From DASPFV01 sp035620975 (GTDB lineage Bacteria > Acidobacteriota > Vicinamibacteria > Vicinamibacterales > 2-12-FULL-66-21), in the NCBI GenBank assembly GCA_035620975.1, contig DASPFV010000193.1:33747-97746 (forward strand): a stretch of 64,000 nt of DNA, given 5' to 3'. The notes beneath the pieces were generated by a model. It was not told the origin of the DNA. It did no database searches and worked only from the letters and a program-made list of their open reading frames with translations. A program made the translations under genes and the position numbers. How positions within the stretch are numbered: position 1 is the stretch's first letter; each line of letters begins with the position of its first letter. Below, in pieces: positions 24,655 to 32,582 of this stretch.

Positions 24655-24675
24655 ATCGCGTAAGTTCTACGCGAT
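24655..24675. repeat. Perfect 8-bp inverted repeat ATCGCGTA / TACGCGAT, 5-nt loop
   Basis: The arms are 24655-24662 and 24668-24675. It lies about 100 nt upstream of the VWFA start and could be an operator or a leader hairpin. Confidence 0.5.
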
Positions 24676-24777
24676 TGGACGGGGTCCCGCGGGGGACGTG
24701 CCGGGTCGACAACTATGCCAAACCAATTAGTTTCAATAATTTACGGACGTGGCAGGAAGTTTGGAACGCGCTCGACC

Positions 24778-25764
24778 ATGGCGGCGTGCGGGGCCCTGCG
24801 CGCAGCAGCAATCTGTCTGCTGGCGGCTGAGCTCGCCGGCGCGCAGACGGTGTCTCCTCCCGCGGAGGCGCAGTCGCCGCCCCGGTTCACGTCGTCAGTC
24901 GATCTGGTATCGGTCGCGGCGGTCGTCCGGGATCGGCGGGGTCGGTTCGTGCCTGACCTCTCCAGAGAGGACTTCGAGGTCGTGGAAGGCGGGGAGCGGC
25001 GCCCGATAGTAGGTTTCGAGTTCGAGAAGGACGGGCCGGTCCGGCTCGCCCTGCTGATCGACATCAGCGGCAGCATGCGGGTGGGCACGAAGGTCGCTGA
25101 TGCCAAGCAGACGGCGCGGCACCTGCTCGGTGCCCTGCGACCGGCGGATCGGGCGGCGCTGTTCACGTTCGATACGGGGCTCGACCGGGTGCACGACTTC
25201 ACAGCCGACTTCGGTGCGGTGGATCGATCCCTGGAGATCGTGCAGCCGCCGTATGGGCAGACCTCGCTGTACGACGCGATCGCCCAGACGGCGAGGATGG
25301 TGGCGGGCAAGGATGGAAGCGGCAGCCGCGCGCAGCGATCGGCGCTGGTCGTGGTGACCGACGGCATCGATACCAAGAGCCGGCTGACCCCCGGCCAGGT
25401 GTCGGGCATAGCCAGCAACATCGACGTCCCGGTTTACATCATCGCGGTGATGTCGCCGATCGACGATCCGCGCAATGCCGATGACGACCGGGCGTCGTCA
25501 AGCGTGCTGGTCAGCAGCGCGCTCCGGGATCTGGCACGGTGGACAGGCGGAGAGCTGTTCACGTCGAGCACCCCGGCGCACGCGAGCGTCGCTGCGCGGC
25601 AGCTGATTGCGGAGATGCGAAACCAGTACTTGCTGGCGTTCGAGGCCTCGACGCGGGAAGGGTGGAGGCCGCTCGAAGTCCGTGCGCGCCATCGGGATCA
25701 CGTAGTCCGCGCGCGCAGCGGCTACACGGCGGGAGGGGGCCGCACATCGCCCAGCATGAACTGA
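24778..25764 (+). CDS. Exported VWFA-domain protein, acidobacterial type
   Basis: A 328-residue secreted or envelope protein. The signal peptide MAACGALRAAAICLLAAELA ends near AGAQ. A short N-terminal beta domain (DLVSVAAVVRDRRGRFVPDL, then EDFEVVEGG) is typical of the acidobacterial VWFA-related family. The von Willebrand A domain follows with the MIDAS D95-x-S97-x-S99 in LLIDISGSM and further metal residues in the TSLYDA and VVTDGIDT loops. Function in other genomes is unknown; metal-dependent adhesion is the family precedent. ATG 24778 is preferred over 24715 because it begins the signal peptide and sits behind an AATAAT patch. Confidence 0.9.
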   Translation: MAACGALRAAAICLLAAELAGAQTVSPPAEAQSPPRFTSSVDLVSVAAVVRDRRGRFVPDLSREDFEVVEGGERRPIVGFEFEKDGPVRLALLIDISGSMRVGTKVADAKQTARHLLGALRPADRAALFTFDTGLDRVHDFTADFGAVDRSLEIVQPPYGQTSLYDAIAQTARMVAGKDGSGSRAQRSALVVVTDGIDTKSRLTPGQVSGIASNIDVPVYIIAVMSPIDDPRNADDDRASSSVLVSSALRDLARWTGGELFTSSTPAHASVAARQLIAEMRNQYLLAFEASTREGWRPLEVRARHRDHVVRARSGYTAGGGRTSPSMN

Positions 25765-25848
25765 GCCGACGATGGGCGGTGGAACGGGCGGTCGAGTCGC
25801 GCAACCGCAGCCGGCGATGAGCGCCGGATGCAGACGGGAGAGGGCATC

Positions 25849-26538
25849 ATGATGGACCGGAGAGAGCGCATGTTGAAGAAGGGACTGCTGGTGATACCCG
25901 TGCTGGCCTTGACGCTCGGCGGCACCACCGCGTGCGCCACGAAGAAGTTCGTGCGCGGCGAGGTCGCTCAGGTCAACGAGAAGGTCGAAACGCTGACGAA
26001 GACCGTCGAGGAGACACAGGAGCGCACGCGCGCCAACGAAACGCGGATTGGCGAGGTCGATCAGAAGGTCGGCGTGGCGGACCAGAAGGCAGTCGCCGCC
26101 GGCCAGCGCGCCGAGGAAGCGCGCGTGGCGGCCGAGAAGGTCAACAGCCGTGCCGAGGCTATCGAGAAGGCTTCGAAGCGGCTCGTCTACGAAGTCGTCC
26201 TGAGCGAGGACAAGGGCGGGTTCAAGTTCGGCCAGGCGGTAGTCCCCGAGGCCGCCACTGGCGAGATCGATCAGCTCGTGCAGACGCTGAAGGCGAATCC
26301 CAACGGTGCCTACATCGAGATCGAGGGTCACACCGACAACACGGGGCCGAAGGACATCAACTACCGCCTCGGGCTCGAGCGCGCCGAGAACGTGAAGCGT
26401 TACCTGTATGAGAACCACCAGGTGCCGCTCCACAAGATCAATGTGATCAGCTACGGCGAAGAGAAGCCCATCGCGCCCAACAACACCCGCGACGGCCGCG
26501 CGCAGAACCGTCGCGTCGTCATCAAGGTGCTCACCTAG
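25849..26538 (+). CDS. OmpA-family peptidoglycan-binding lipoprotein with coiled coil
   Basis: A 229-residue lipoprotein. A basic N-region and hydrophobic core end in the lipobox GTTAC (C29). A coiled coil follows at about 40-115, with repeated VNEKVETLTKTVEETQE-type heptads and ANETRIGEVDQKV. The C-terminal OmpA-like domain (about 125-229) has the peptidoglycan-binding signature EIEGHTDNTGP ... INYRLGLERAENVKRYL and a final NRRVVIKV. It probably tethers the outer membrane to the cell wall, like Pal or Lpp-type proteins. ATG 25849 is placed by GGAGAGGG upstream. It lies 84 bp after the VWFA gene on the same strand, a plausible envelope operon. Confidence 0.92.
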   Translation: MMDRRERMLKKGLLVIPVLALTLGGTTACATKKFVRGEVAQVNEKVETLTKTVEETQERTRANETRIGEVDQKVGVADQKAVAAGQRAEEARVAAEKVNSRAEAIEKASKRLVYEVVLSEDKGGFKFGQAVVPEAATGEIDQLVQTLKANPNGAYIEIEGHTDNTGPKDINYRLGLERAENVKRYLYENHQVPLHKINVISYGEEKPIAPNNTRDGRAQNRRVVIKVLT

Positions 26539-26558
26539 AACGTGGGCATCTGTCCACC

Positions 26559-26593
26559 CCGCGGAACCCCGCCTCCCGTCCGGGGTTCCGCGG
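26559..26593 (+). terminator. Strong 13-bp hairpin after the OmpA-like gene
   Basis: CCGCGGAACCCCG (26559-26571) pairs perfectly with CGGGGTTCCGCGG (26581-26593) around a 9-nt loop, 20 nt after the stop codon. No T-run follows, which is common in GC-rich genomes. It could also be an mRNA-stabilising hairpin. Confidence 0.65.
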
Positions 26594-27031
26594 TGGTGGA
26601 TCGTCTCGCGGGTGCCCGCAAACCTCTCGAAGGATCAGGGTGGTCGGAAGTCGCCCAGACGAAGAGAGTGCTCACTGCGCCGGGAGGCGGGTCCGCGAAC
26701 GCGCACGATCGAAGATGCGGTGGACCGGGGGCGGATCGCTGGGGCCGTGCCGGGCTGGTCCGGTATCGGTGACCATGATCAACGTCAGCACTTTCGCAGG
26801 GTGCTTTGCGTTCCGCTCCCGGTCGACCGCATCTTACGCCTGTTAGCGTCCGCCTTCCACCTCCAAGCTTCCCGCGCCGGGAGCTAGCCTTCTGGCGTCC
26901 CGCCGGCCCCCACGGGCCGCCGACTCGCATGGCGCTCCACCCCGGGTCTGGTTCCTTCCGAACGGCAGAACAGCCAGCCGCTACTGACGAGGACCGGTCA
27001 CGCCGATATCGTGAGGACGAGGTATTCCCTG
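26594..27031. other. Intergenic region before the beta-barrel gene
   Basis: About 440 bases without a supportable gene. It contains a run of short direct and inverted GGCCC-rich patches but no clear promoter pair. Overlapping short frames lack family resemblance and ribosome-binding sites. Confidence 0.4.
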
Positions 27032-27652
27032 ATGATCCGGTGGCTCAGACTGGTGCAGGCTGGCGTACTGCTGTGGTTGGTAGCCGGGTGCGCGGCCCCG
27101 GCGTATGCGCAGTTCGGTGTAGGCGGCCGGATCGCGATGATCCGCGCCGACGTCGATGCCGAGGAGGACTCGCAGCGATTTACCGGCGGCCACATCCGGG
27201 CCCGGATGTCGCCGAAAACGGCATTCGAGGTGTCCCTCGACATCCACTCCGAGACCGATCCGTCGGAAACCACCCGTGTCCGCGATTACCCCATTCAGGC
27301 GTCCCTCCTGCTGTACCCGGTCGGCACGACCTTCGCCCCCTATTTGCTCGGCGGCGCCGGGTGGTACACCCGCCGCGTGCAGGCGCTCGACAGCGACGAA
27401 GAGGTGATCGACTCGGTCCAGACCCGGGATTTCGGCTGGCACGCGGGCTTCGGCGCCGAGCTGAAACTCGGCCGGCATGCCGGCATCCACGCCGACTACC
27501 GCTACACCTTCCTGGACTGGTCGGACGATGACGAGGACGAGGACGGGGCTGGTATGGCCGCGGCGAACCGGACGTCGATGCCGCTCGTAGGGGGCCTGCT
27601 GCCGTCCTACAAGGGGTCGATGTGGACGGTCGGCTTGACGTTCTACTTCTAG
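27032..27652 (+). CDS. Outer-membrane beta-barrel protein (OmpA/OprF-barrel-like)
   Basis: A 206-residue predicted barrel. The signal peptide (about 1-27, ending AYA) leads to alternating amphipathic strands: FGVGGRIAMIRADVD, KTAFEVSLDIHS, QASLLLYPVG, YLLGGAGWYT, FGWHAGFGAELKLG, HADYRYTFLDW. The last strand ends MWTVGLTFYF, with the C-terminal Phe needed for barrel assembly. A highly acidic loop (DDDEDEDG) precedes the last two strands and might bind cations. Eight-stranded OmpA-type barrels are usually this size. I prefer ATG 27032 over GTG 27011 because it begins the signal peptide. Function unknown beyond outer-membrane location. Confidence 0.85.
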   Translation: MIRWLRLVQAGVLLWLVAGCAAPAYAQFGVGGRIAMIRADVDAEEDSQRFTGGHIRARMSPKTAFEVSLDIHSETDPSETTRVRDYPIQASLLLYPVGTTFAPYLLGGAGWYTRRVQALDSDEEVIDSVQTRDFGWHAGFGAELKLGRHAGIHADYRYTFLDWSDDDEDEDGAGMAAANRTSMPLVGGLLPSYKGSMWTVGLTFYF

Positions 27653-27653
27653 C

Positions 27654-27689
27654 GAGGCTCCGCCTCAGACCGGCGAGAGGCTCCGCCTC
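27654..27689. terminator. Tandem palindromes GAGGCTCCGCCTC, bidirectional terminator candidate
   Basis: The 13-base palindrome occurs at 27654-27666 and again at 27677-27689. Both lie in the 43-bp gap between the convergent barrel and aminotransferase genes. Each can fold with a 3-nt loop on either strand, as expected for a shared terminator or a small dispersed repeat. Confidence 0.55.
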
Positions 27690-27695
27690 GCTGCG

Positions 27696-28988
27696 CTATT
27701 CCACGCCTTTCGTCGCGATCTCTTCCATCGCCCCGGCGAACGTGTCGATCTCCTCCAGCGTGGTGTAGACGTTCGGCGTGATGCGCGCGCCCTCGTACTC
27801 GGCATGGACGATGGGCGTCGCGATGATGCGCCAGCGATCCCACAGGCGAGCGACGACCTTCGCGGTCGGCACGCCGACGACCTGCACGGTGCCTATGGCG
27901 CACGAGTGCGCCGGGTCCAGGCTCGTGTGCAGCCGGATGCGCTCGTGCTGCAGCAGCCGCCGCGCCCAGCGATCGCGCAGATAGCGCAGACGCGCCGCCT
28001 TCCGTTCGCTGCCGATGCCCTCGTGAAAGCTCATCGCCTCCGCAATCGCGTTGTGGTTGGCCGCCGGATGCGTGCCGATCTCCTCGAACTTGCGGATGTC
28101 CTTCGATTTCTGCGCGGGGGCCGGGGTGAGCGGCCAGAGCGGCTCGATGAGCCCGCGCCGGACGTAGAGGAATCCGGTGCCGATGGGCGCGAGCAGCCAT
28201 TTGTGCAGGCTGGTGCCGTAGTAATCGCAGCCGAGATCCTCGGCCGTGAAGGGGAAGTGTGCGAACGCGTGGGCGCCGTCCACGATCGTCGTGACGCCGC
28301 GCCGCCTCGCCTCGTCGGCGATTCGGCGGACGGGGAAGATCTGACCGGTGAGATTCGTGATGTGACAGAAGTGCAGGACCTTCGTCGCCGGACTGATGGC
28401 GGTCAGCAGCCGATCGGCGAGGTCGTCCAGCGAGGGGGGCGGGACCGGAAACGAAATCCTGGTCAGGCGGATGCGATCGCGCCGCACGCGCTGCTCCCAC
28501 GTGTCCAGCATGCGGCCGTAGTCCTGGTTGGTCGTGACCACCTCGTCGCCGGGGCGCAGGTCGATGCCGAGCTGTGCGATCTGCAGCGCCTCGCTGGCGT
28601 TCCGGGTGATGGCCAGCTCCTCCGGGTCGCAGCCGAACGCCGCCGCCAACTGCCGCCTCACGGTTTCGATGTTCGGCTCGAGGATCTGCCACATGTGGTA
28701 CACGGGCGCCTGGTTCGATAGATCGAGATAGCGCTTCAGCGCCTCGTGCACGACGCGGGGGCTTGGGCAGCATCCGCCGTTGTTCAGGTTGACGATGGTG
28801 CGGTCGAGTGTGAACGCCTGCTGGATCTCGCGCCAGTACGTCTCGTCGCCGGCGAGCTCGGAAGCCGGAGTGCCGGCGGCGGCCCGGCCGGCCGCGGCCA
28901 CGCGGTCGAGGCTTCGATCGGTGAAGGCTGCCCAGGCAGCGGGTCCGGCGGTGCCCGCCGCTCGCAGGAAGGCGCGTCGTGTGACCAT
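27696..28988 (-). CDS. Tat-exported class V aminotransferase (isopenicillin-N-epimerase-like)
   Basis: A 430-residue PLP enzyme of the class V aminotransferase fold. It begins with a twin-arginine-type signal (TRRAFLRAAGTAGPAAWAAF), so the folded, cofactor-loaded enzyme is probably exported. Family motifs include LNNGGCCPSP near the N-terminus, ITRNASEAL, the cofactor aspartate in TIVDGAHAFAHF and the Schiff-base lysine in GTSLHKWLLAPIGTG (about residue 261). Relatives include isopenicillin N epimerase and cysteine desulfurase-like proteins; a periplasmic substrate is unknown. ATG 28988 has GAGGAG 9 nt upstream. It is convergent with the barrel gene and divergent from doxX-like 29072. Confidence 0.92.
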   Translation of the reverse strand: MVTRRAFLRAAGTAGPAAWAAFTDRSLDRVAAAGRAAAGTPASELAGDETYWREIQQAFTLDRTIVNLNNGGCCPSPRVVHEALKRYLDLSNQAPVYHMWQILEPNIETVRRQLAAAFGCDPEELAITRNASEALQIAQLGIDLRPGDEVVTTNQDYGRMLDTWEQRVRRDRIRLTRISFPVPPPSLDDLADRLLTAISPATKVLHFCHITNLTGQIFPVRRIADEARRRGVTTIVDGAHAFAHFPFTAEDLGCDYYGTSLHKWLLAPIGTGFLYVRRGLIEPLWPLTPAPAQKSKDIRKFEEIGTHPAANHNAIAEAMSFHEGIGSERKAARLRYLRDRWARRLLQHERIRLHTSLDPAHSCAIGTVQVVGVPTAKVVARLWDRWRIIATPIVHAEYEGARITPNVYTTLEEIDTFAGAMEEIATKGVE

Positions 28989-29071
28989 TGCCGCTGCTCC
29001 TCGACTGGCACTCTACTGTATTTGGCGCGACGTCGGTGACACAATAACCCGCGCGGAGGGGCACGTTGTCC

Positions 29072-29542
29072 ATGTACCCGTACGGGCTCCTGGTGCTCCG
29101 GCTTGCGCTGGGGGCCGTGTTCGCCGCGCACGGAGCGCAGAAGCTGTTTGGCGTCTGGGGCGGCGGCGGCCCGGGCGGGACGGCGGCGTTCTTCGCGGCG
29201 ATCGGCATCGCTCCCGCCTTTCCGCTCGCGCTGCTGCTGGGCTTCCTGGAGTTCGCCGGCGGGCTGCTCCTCGCGGGGGGCGGATACACGCTCGTGACGG
29301 CGGGGCTGCTCCTCCTGACACAGCTCGTGGCCGTCTGGAAGGTACACCTGCCCAACGGCTTCTTCCTCAACTGGACCGGCGCTCCGGGCGTGGGACACGG
29401 GTACGAGTTCAATCTGGTCCTCATTGCGGCGCTCGGCTGCCTGATGCTGGCCGGTCCCGGCGCGTGGTCGGTCGACGGGCGCCGGGTGCGCTCGGCCGAG
29501 CTGGAGGCAGCCGGGCGCGCGCGCTTACGCACGGGGATGTAA
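29072..29542 (+). CDS. DoxX-family inner-membrane protein
   Basis: A 156-residue four-helix DoxX/DoxD-type membrane protein. Helix 1 carries LLVLRLALGAVFAAHGAQKL with the family His-Gly-x-x-K(L) motif, and the following FGVWGGGGPGGTAAFFAAIG is the conserved loop. Helices 2-4 include LALLLGFLEFAGGLLL and NLVLIAALGCLMLAGPGAWS. DoxX proteins are implicated in membrane redox or thiosulfate and oxidative-stress responses; the reaction here is unknown. ATG 29072 lies about 14 nt after GGAGGGG; TTG 29066 would also fit. It is divergent from the aminotransferase and followed by the reverse-oriented 7-bp repeat array. Confidence 0.88.
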   Translation: MYPYGLLVLRLALGAVFAAHGAQKLFGVWGGGGPGGTAAFFAAIGIAPAFPLALLLGFLEFAGGLLLAGGGYTLVTAGLLLLTQLVAVWKVHLPNGFFLNWTGAPGVGHGYEFNLVLIAALGCLMLAGPGAWSVDGRRVRSAELEAAGRARLRTGM

Positions 29543-29545
29543 CAG

Positions 29546-29597
29546 GGGTTCAAGCTTCCGAGTTCCCGGTTCCGGGTTCGAGGTTCAGTTCCGGTTC
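29546..29597. repeat. Degenerate 7-bp tandem repeat, reverse orientation (GGTTCNN)
   Basis: Six in-phase 7-mers (GGGTTCA, AGCTTCC, GAGTTCC, CGGTTCC, GGGTTCG, AGGTTCA) plus a broken seventh start 3 bases after the DoxX stop. They are the reverse complement of the GAACCNN arrays at 10573 and 38079. Confidence 0.8.
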
Positions 29598-29657
29598 ATT
29601 CGTGACGGCTTCGGTGATATAAGGAGGCGCGCCCTGACGTGGCGCGCGGGGGAAGCG

Positions 29658-30335
29658 ATGGCGTCGAAGAAGAAAGACGAGCCGGGCTTCAGCCGGCGGA
29701 CGTTTCTGAAGACCGTAGGGGCGGGCGGCGTCGCGGCAGGGGTGCTGTCGCCGGCCGGCGCGGGGGCGCAGGCGGCGCGGGAGATCGGCCCGGGGGCCGT
29801 TCCGATCCAGCTCACCATCAACGGCCGTGTCCACAAGCTCGAGATCGAGCCGCGGGTCACCCTGCTCGACGCCCTGCGCACCAGGCTGGACCTCACCGGC
29901 GTCAAGCGCGTCTGCGATCGCGGGGCCTGCGGCGCCTGCACGATGATCGTCGGCGGCAAGACCGTCTACGCCTGCTCGATGCTCGCCATCGAGGCGCAGG
30001 GCAAGCCGATTCGCACGGTCGAGAGCTTCACGAAAGGCACGGTGCTGCACCCGGTGCAGCAGGCCTTCTGCGATCACGACGGTCTGATGTGCGGCTTCTG
30101 CACGCCGGGATTCGTCGTGTCGGCCGTCGCGCTGCTCGAGAAGACCCCGAAGCCCACCCCGGAACAGGCACGCAAGGCGCTCGACGGCAACATCTGCCGC
30201 TGCGGCACGTATCAGCGCGTGCTCGAGGCGGTGCTCGATCCGCGAAAGGGCGGCGTCGCGGCCCGCAGCGCCGCGGAGGCCGCTGGCCAGCCCGCGCGCG
30301 CGAGCGGATCCGAACGCGAGGTGCCTCATGGCTAG
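29658..30335 (+). CDS. Tat-exported molybdenum hydroxylase, [2Fe-2S] subunit (PaoA/IorA-like)
   Basis: A 225-residue iron-sulfur subunit of a xanthine-oxidase-family enzyme. The twin-arginine signal has FSRRTFLKTVGAGGVAAG (R13-R14). The first [2Fe-2S] site uses C86, C91, C94 and C106 in the plant-ferredoxin pattern. The second uses C145, C148, C180 and C182 (CGFCTPG ... CRCGTY). Electrons pass from the Moco subunit through these centres to FAD. The last bases overlap the start of the large subunit by 8, indicating tight coupling. A C-terminal Ala-rich tail of about 30 residues is unusual. It heads the operon 29658-33812. Confidence 0.95.
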   Translation: MASKKKDEPGFSRRTFLKTVGAGGVAAGVLSPAGAGAQAAREIGPGAVPIQLTINGRVHKLEIEPRVTLLDALRTRLDLTGVKRVCDRGACGACTMIVGGKTVYACSMLAIEAQGKPIRTVESFTKGTVLHPVQQAFCDHDGLMCGFCTPGFVVSAVALLEKTPKPTPEQARKALDGNICRCGTYQRVLEAVLDPRKGGVAARSAAEAAGQPARASGSEREVPHG

Positions 30336-32475
30336 CTGGCCGCCTCCTGCCGAACGCGACCTGATCGGGAAGCCGGTCAAGCGCGTGGACGGCCCGCTCA
30401 AGGTCCAGGGTGCGGCCAAGTACGCGTACGACATCTCCCGGCCCGGCATGCTTTACGCCCGCCTGGTCGACTCGCCGCATCCGCACGCCCGCGTGCGCGC
30501 CATCGATCTGTCCGCGGCGGAGAAGCTGCCGGGCGTGCGCGCCGTCCTGGCGCTGAAGGATACGTCGAACCCCGACACCGCGAAGGTCTACTACCAGGGC
30601 GAAGAGGTCGCCGCCGTGGCCGCGACCACGGAGGAGATCGCGGCCGACGCGATCCGGCTGATCAAGGTGGACTACGAGGTCCTGCCGGCGCTCGCCACCA
30701 TCGAGCAGGCCCAGCGGCCGGAAGCGCCGACGGTGTTCCCCAAGGGCAACGTGACGCAGGCCTCGCTGCAGCAGGAAGGGGACGCCGATGCGGCGCTCAA
30801 GGCGTCCGCGCACGTGGTCGAGGGGCTCTACTCGACACAGGTCCAGACGCATACCAGCCTCGAGACCCACGGTGGTATCTGCGAGTGGGACGGCGACAAC
30901 CTGACGGCGTGGGTCTCTACGCAGGCCGTGCACGGCACGCGCAACGGGATCGCCAAGCAGCTGGGGATCCCGCAGGCGAACGTGCGGGTCATCACCGACC
31001 ACATGGGAGGCGGCTTCGGCAGCAAGCTGGGGGGAGACGTGCAGGTGACGATCGCCGCGCGCCTGGCCAAGCTGGCCGGGGCGCCGGTCAAGCTGATGCT
31101 CGACCGCAAGGAAGAGCATCTGGTCACCGGCAACCGGCCGTCCGCGTATGCGCGCGTGAAGGCCGGCGTCGACGCGGCGGGCAAGCTCACGGTCGTCGAC
31201 GCCGAGACGTGGGGCACGGGGGGCGCCGGCCAGGGCGCCGGCTTCCCGTTCCCCTACCAGGTGTATCCCTTCCCCGTGCGCCGCCGCACGCACCGCGACG
31301 TTTACATCAACGGCGGGCCGCAGCGCGCGTTCCGCGCGCCGGGGCACCCGCAGTCGTGCTTCATCACTGAAATCGTGATGGACGAGCTCGCGGATCGCCT
31401 GCGCATGGATCCGCTCGAGCTGCGCCTGCGCAATCTGCCACCCGAGGCCGACAACCAGCGGTGGGGCGAGTACTTCAAGATCGGCGCGGAGCGCTTTGGC
31501 TGGGCCAAGCGCCATCCGACCGGCGATCCGGCGTCCGGGCCGATCAAGCGGGGCATGGGGTGCGCGGCGAACCGCTGGACCGGCGGCGGCAGCAACGCCA
31601 CGCGCGCCTCCTGCGAGATCGGGCCCGACGGCAGCGTCGTGACGCGCATCGGGACGCAGGACATCGGGACGGGCACGCGCACGGTCGTCATGATGGTCAC
31701 CGCCGAGACGATGGGCTTGCCCGTGGAAAGCGTCCGGGCGGCCATCGGCGACTCGAACTTCCCGTTCGCGCCGGGAAGCGGCGGCAGCGTCACCGTTTCG
31801 TCGGTGAGCTGCACGGTGCGCCACGCGGCCGAGAACGCCCGTGACGCCCTCCTCGCGCGGCTGGCGCCCTCGATGGGCGTCGAGCCGACGGCGCTCGTCG
31901 CGCGCAACGGCCGCATCTTTCCGCGGGACGGCTCGTCGAAGGGATTGACCTGGCGGGATGCGTGCAAGCAGCTCGGCACCGAGTCGATCACGGCGCAGGG
32001 CGAGTTCCAGCCGAACCTCGGCTCGGTGGGTACGAGCGGCGTGCAGTTCGCCGAGGTCGAGGTCGACATCGAGACGGGCGTCACCCGTGTGACGCGGATC
32101 ACCTGCGTGCAGGACTGCGGGATGATCGTGGACAAGCTGACGGCGGAGAGCCAGTGCATCGGCGGCATCATCATGGGACTCGGGTTCGCGCTGTTCGAGA
32201 ACCGGATTCTCGATCGCAACACCGCGCTCATGGTGAACCCGAACATGGAGTGGTACCTCCTGCCCGGGATGTCCGACATCCCACGCATTGACGTCACCGT
32301 CGTCGATCAGCCCACCCGCGGCGTCGTGGGAATCGGCGAGCCGCCCGTCGTCTCGACGGCGGCCGCGGTCGGCAACGCCGTCGCCAACGCGATCGGCGTG
32401 CGGGTCCGCTCGCTCCCGCTCTCGCCCGACGCCGTGCTGAACGCGCTCGAGCGCGAGAAGGCGGGCGGCACCTAG
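30328..32475 (+). CDS. Molybdenum hydroxylase, molybdopterin-binding catalytic subunit (PaoC-like)
   Basis: A 715-residue large subunit of the xanthine dehydrogenase/aldehyde oxidase family that oxidises aldehydes or N-heterocycles at a Mo centre. Early motifs include GKPVKRVDGPLKVQGAAKY. Moco-contacting loops are MGGGFGSKLGG and QRAFRAPGHPQSCF. The catalytic Glu is in GIGEPPVVSTAAAVGNAV near the C-terminus, where family members have GEPP/GExP. Length matches PaoC-type single large subunits (about 730). It has no signal of its own, so it is presumably carried through Tat with the FeS subunit. The ATG at 30328 lies inside the upstream gene's 3' end; the FAD subunit follows after 107 bp. Confidence 0.95.
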   Translation: MASWPPPAERDLIGKPVKRVDGPLKVQGAAKYAYDISRPGMLYARLVDSPHPHARVRAIDLSAAEKLPGVRAVLALKDTSNPDTAKVYYQGEEVAAVAATTEEIAADAIRLIKVDYEVLPALATIEQAQRPEAPTVFPKGNVTQASLQQEGDADAALKASAHVVEGLYSTQVQTHTSLETHGGICEWDGDNLTAWVSTQAVHGTRNGIAKQLGIPQANVRVITDHMGGGFGSKLGGDVQVTIAARLAKLAGAPVKLMLDRKEEHLVTGNRPSAYARVKAGVDAAGKLTVVDAETWGTGGAGQGAGFPFPYQVYPFPVRRRTHRDVYINGGPQRAFRAPGHPQSCFITEIVMDELADRLRMDPLELRLRNLPPEADNQRWGEYFKIGAERFGWAKRHPTGDPASGPIKRGMGCAANRWTGGGSNATRASCEIGPDGSVVTRIGTQDIGTGTRTVVMMVTAETMGLPVESVRAAIGDSNFPFAPGSGGSVTVSSVSCTVRHAAENARDALLARLAPSMGVEPTALVARNGRIFPRDGSSKGLTWRDACKQLGTESITAQGEFQPNLGSVGTSGVQFAEVEVDIETGVTRVTRITCVQDCGMIVDKLTAESQCIGGIIMGLGFALFENRILDRNTALMVNPNMEWYLLPGMSDIPRIDVTVVDQPTRGVVGIGEPPVVSTAAAVGNAVANAIGVRVRSLPLSPDAVLNALEREKAGGT

Positions 32476-32582
32476 GCGGCTGGGAAGCTGGGGACCGCAT
32501 CCTGCCGGCGGAAAGGGGAACCGAGAAAGCCCCGTTGCGGTGCAGGGAATGTGGACGGTAGGCAGGCGAGGGGAGGACGGTC

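Larger units (their letters stand above)
24379..24777. other. Divergent intergenic region with a hairpin
   Basis: This 399-base gap between the divergent aminotransferase and VWFA genes includes a leaderless-type -10 box for the former (24387-24392) and an AT-rich patch AATAAT at 24735-24740 in front of the latter. A perfect hairpin sits at 24655-24675. Short frames in the gap lack ribosome-binding sites and family resemblance. Confidence 0.5.

Noticed and set aside
24437..24712. Possible small gene on the minus strand upstream of the VWFA gene
   Set aside because: It is Pro/Arg-rich, has no ribosome-binding site, and no residues resemble a known family; the gap instead contains a hairpin and an AT-rich promoter patch.
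24379..24777. Riboswitch-like leader (c-di-GMP type) before the VWFA gene
   Set aside because: Conserved core sequences for the known classes were not found; only a simple hairpin is present.
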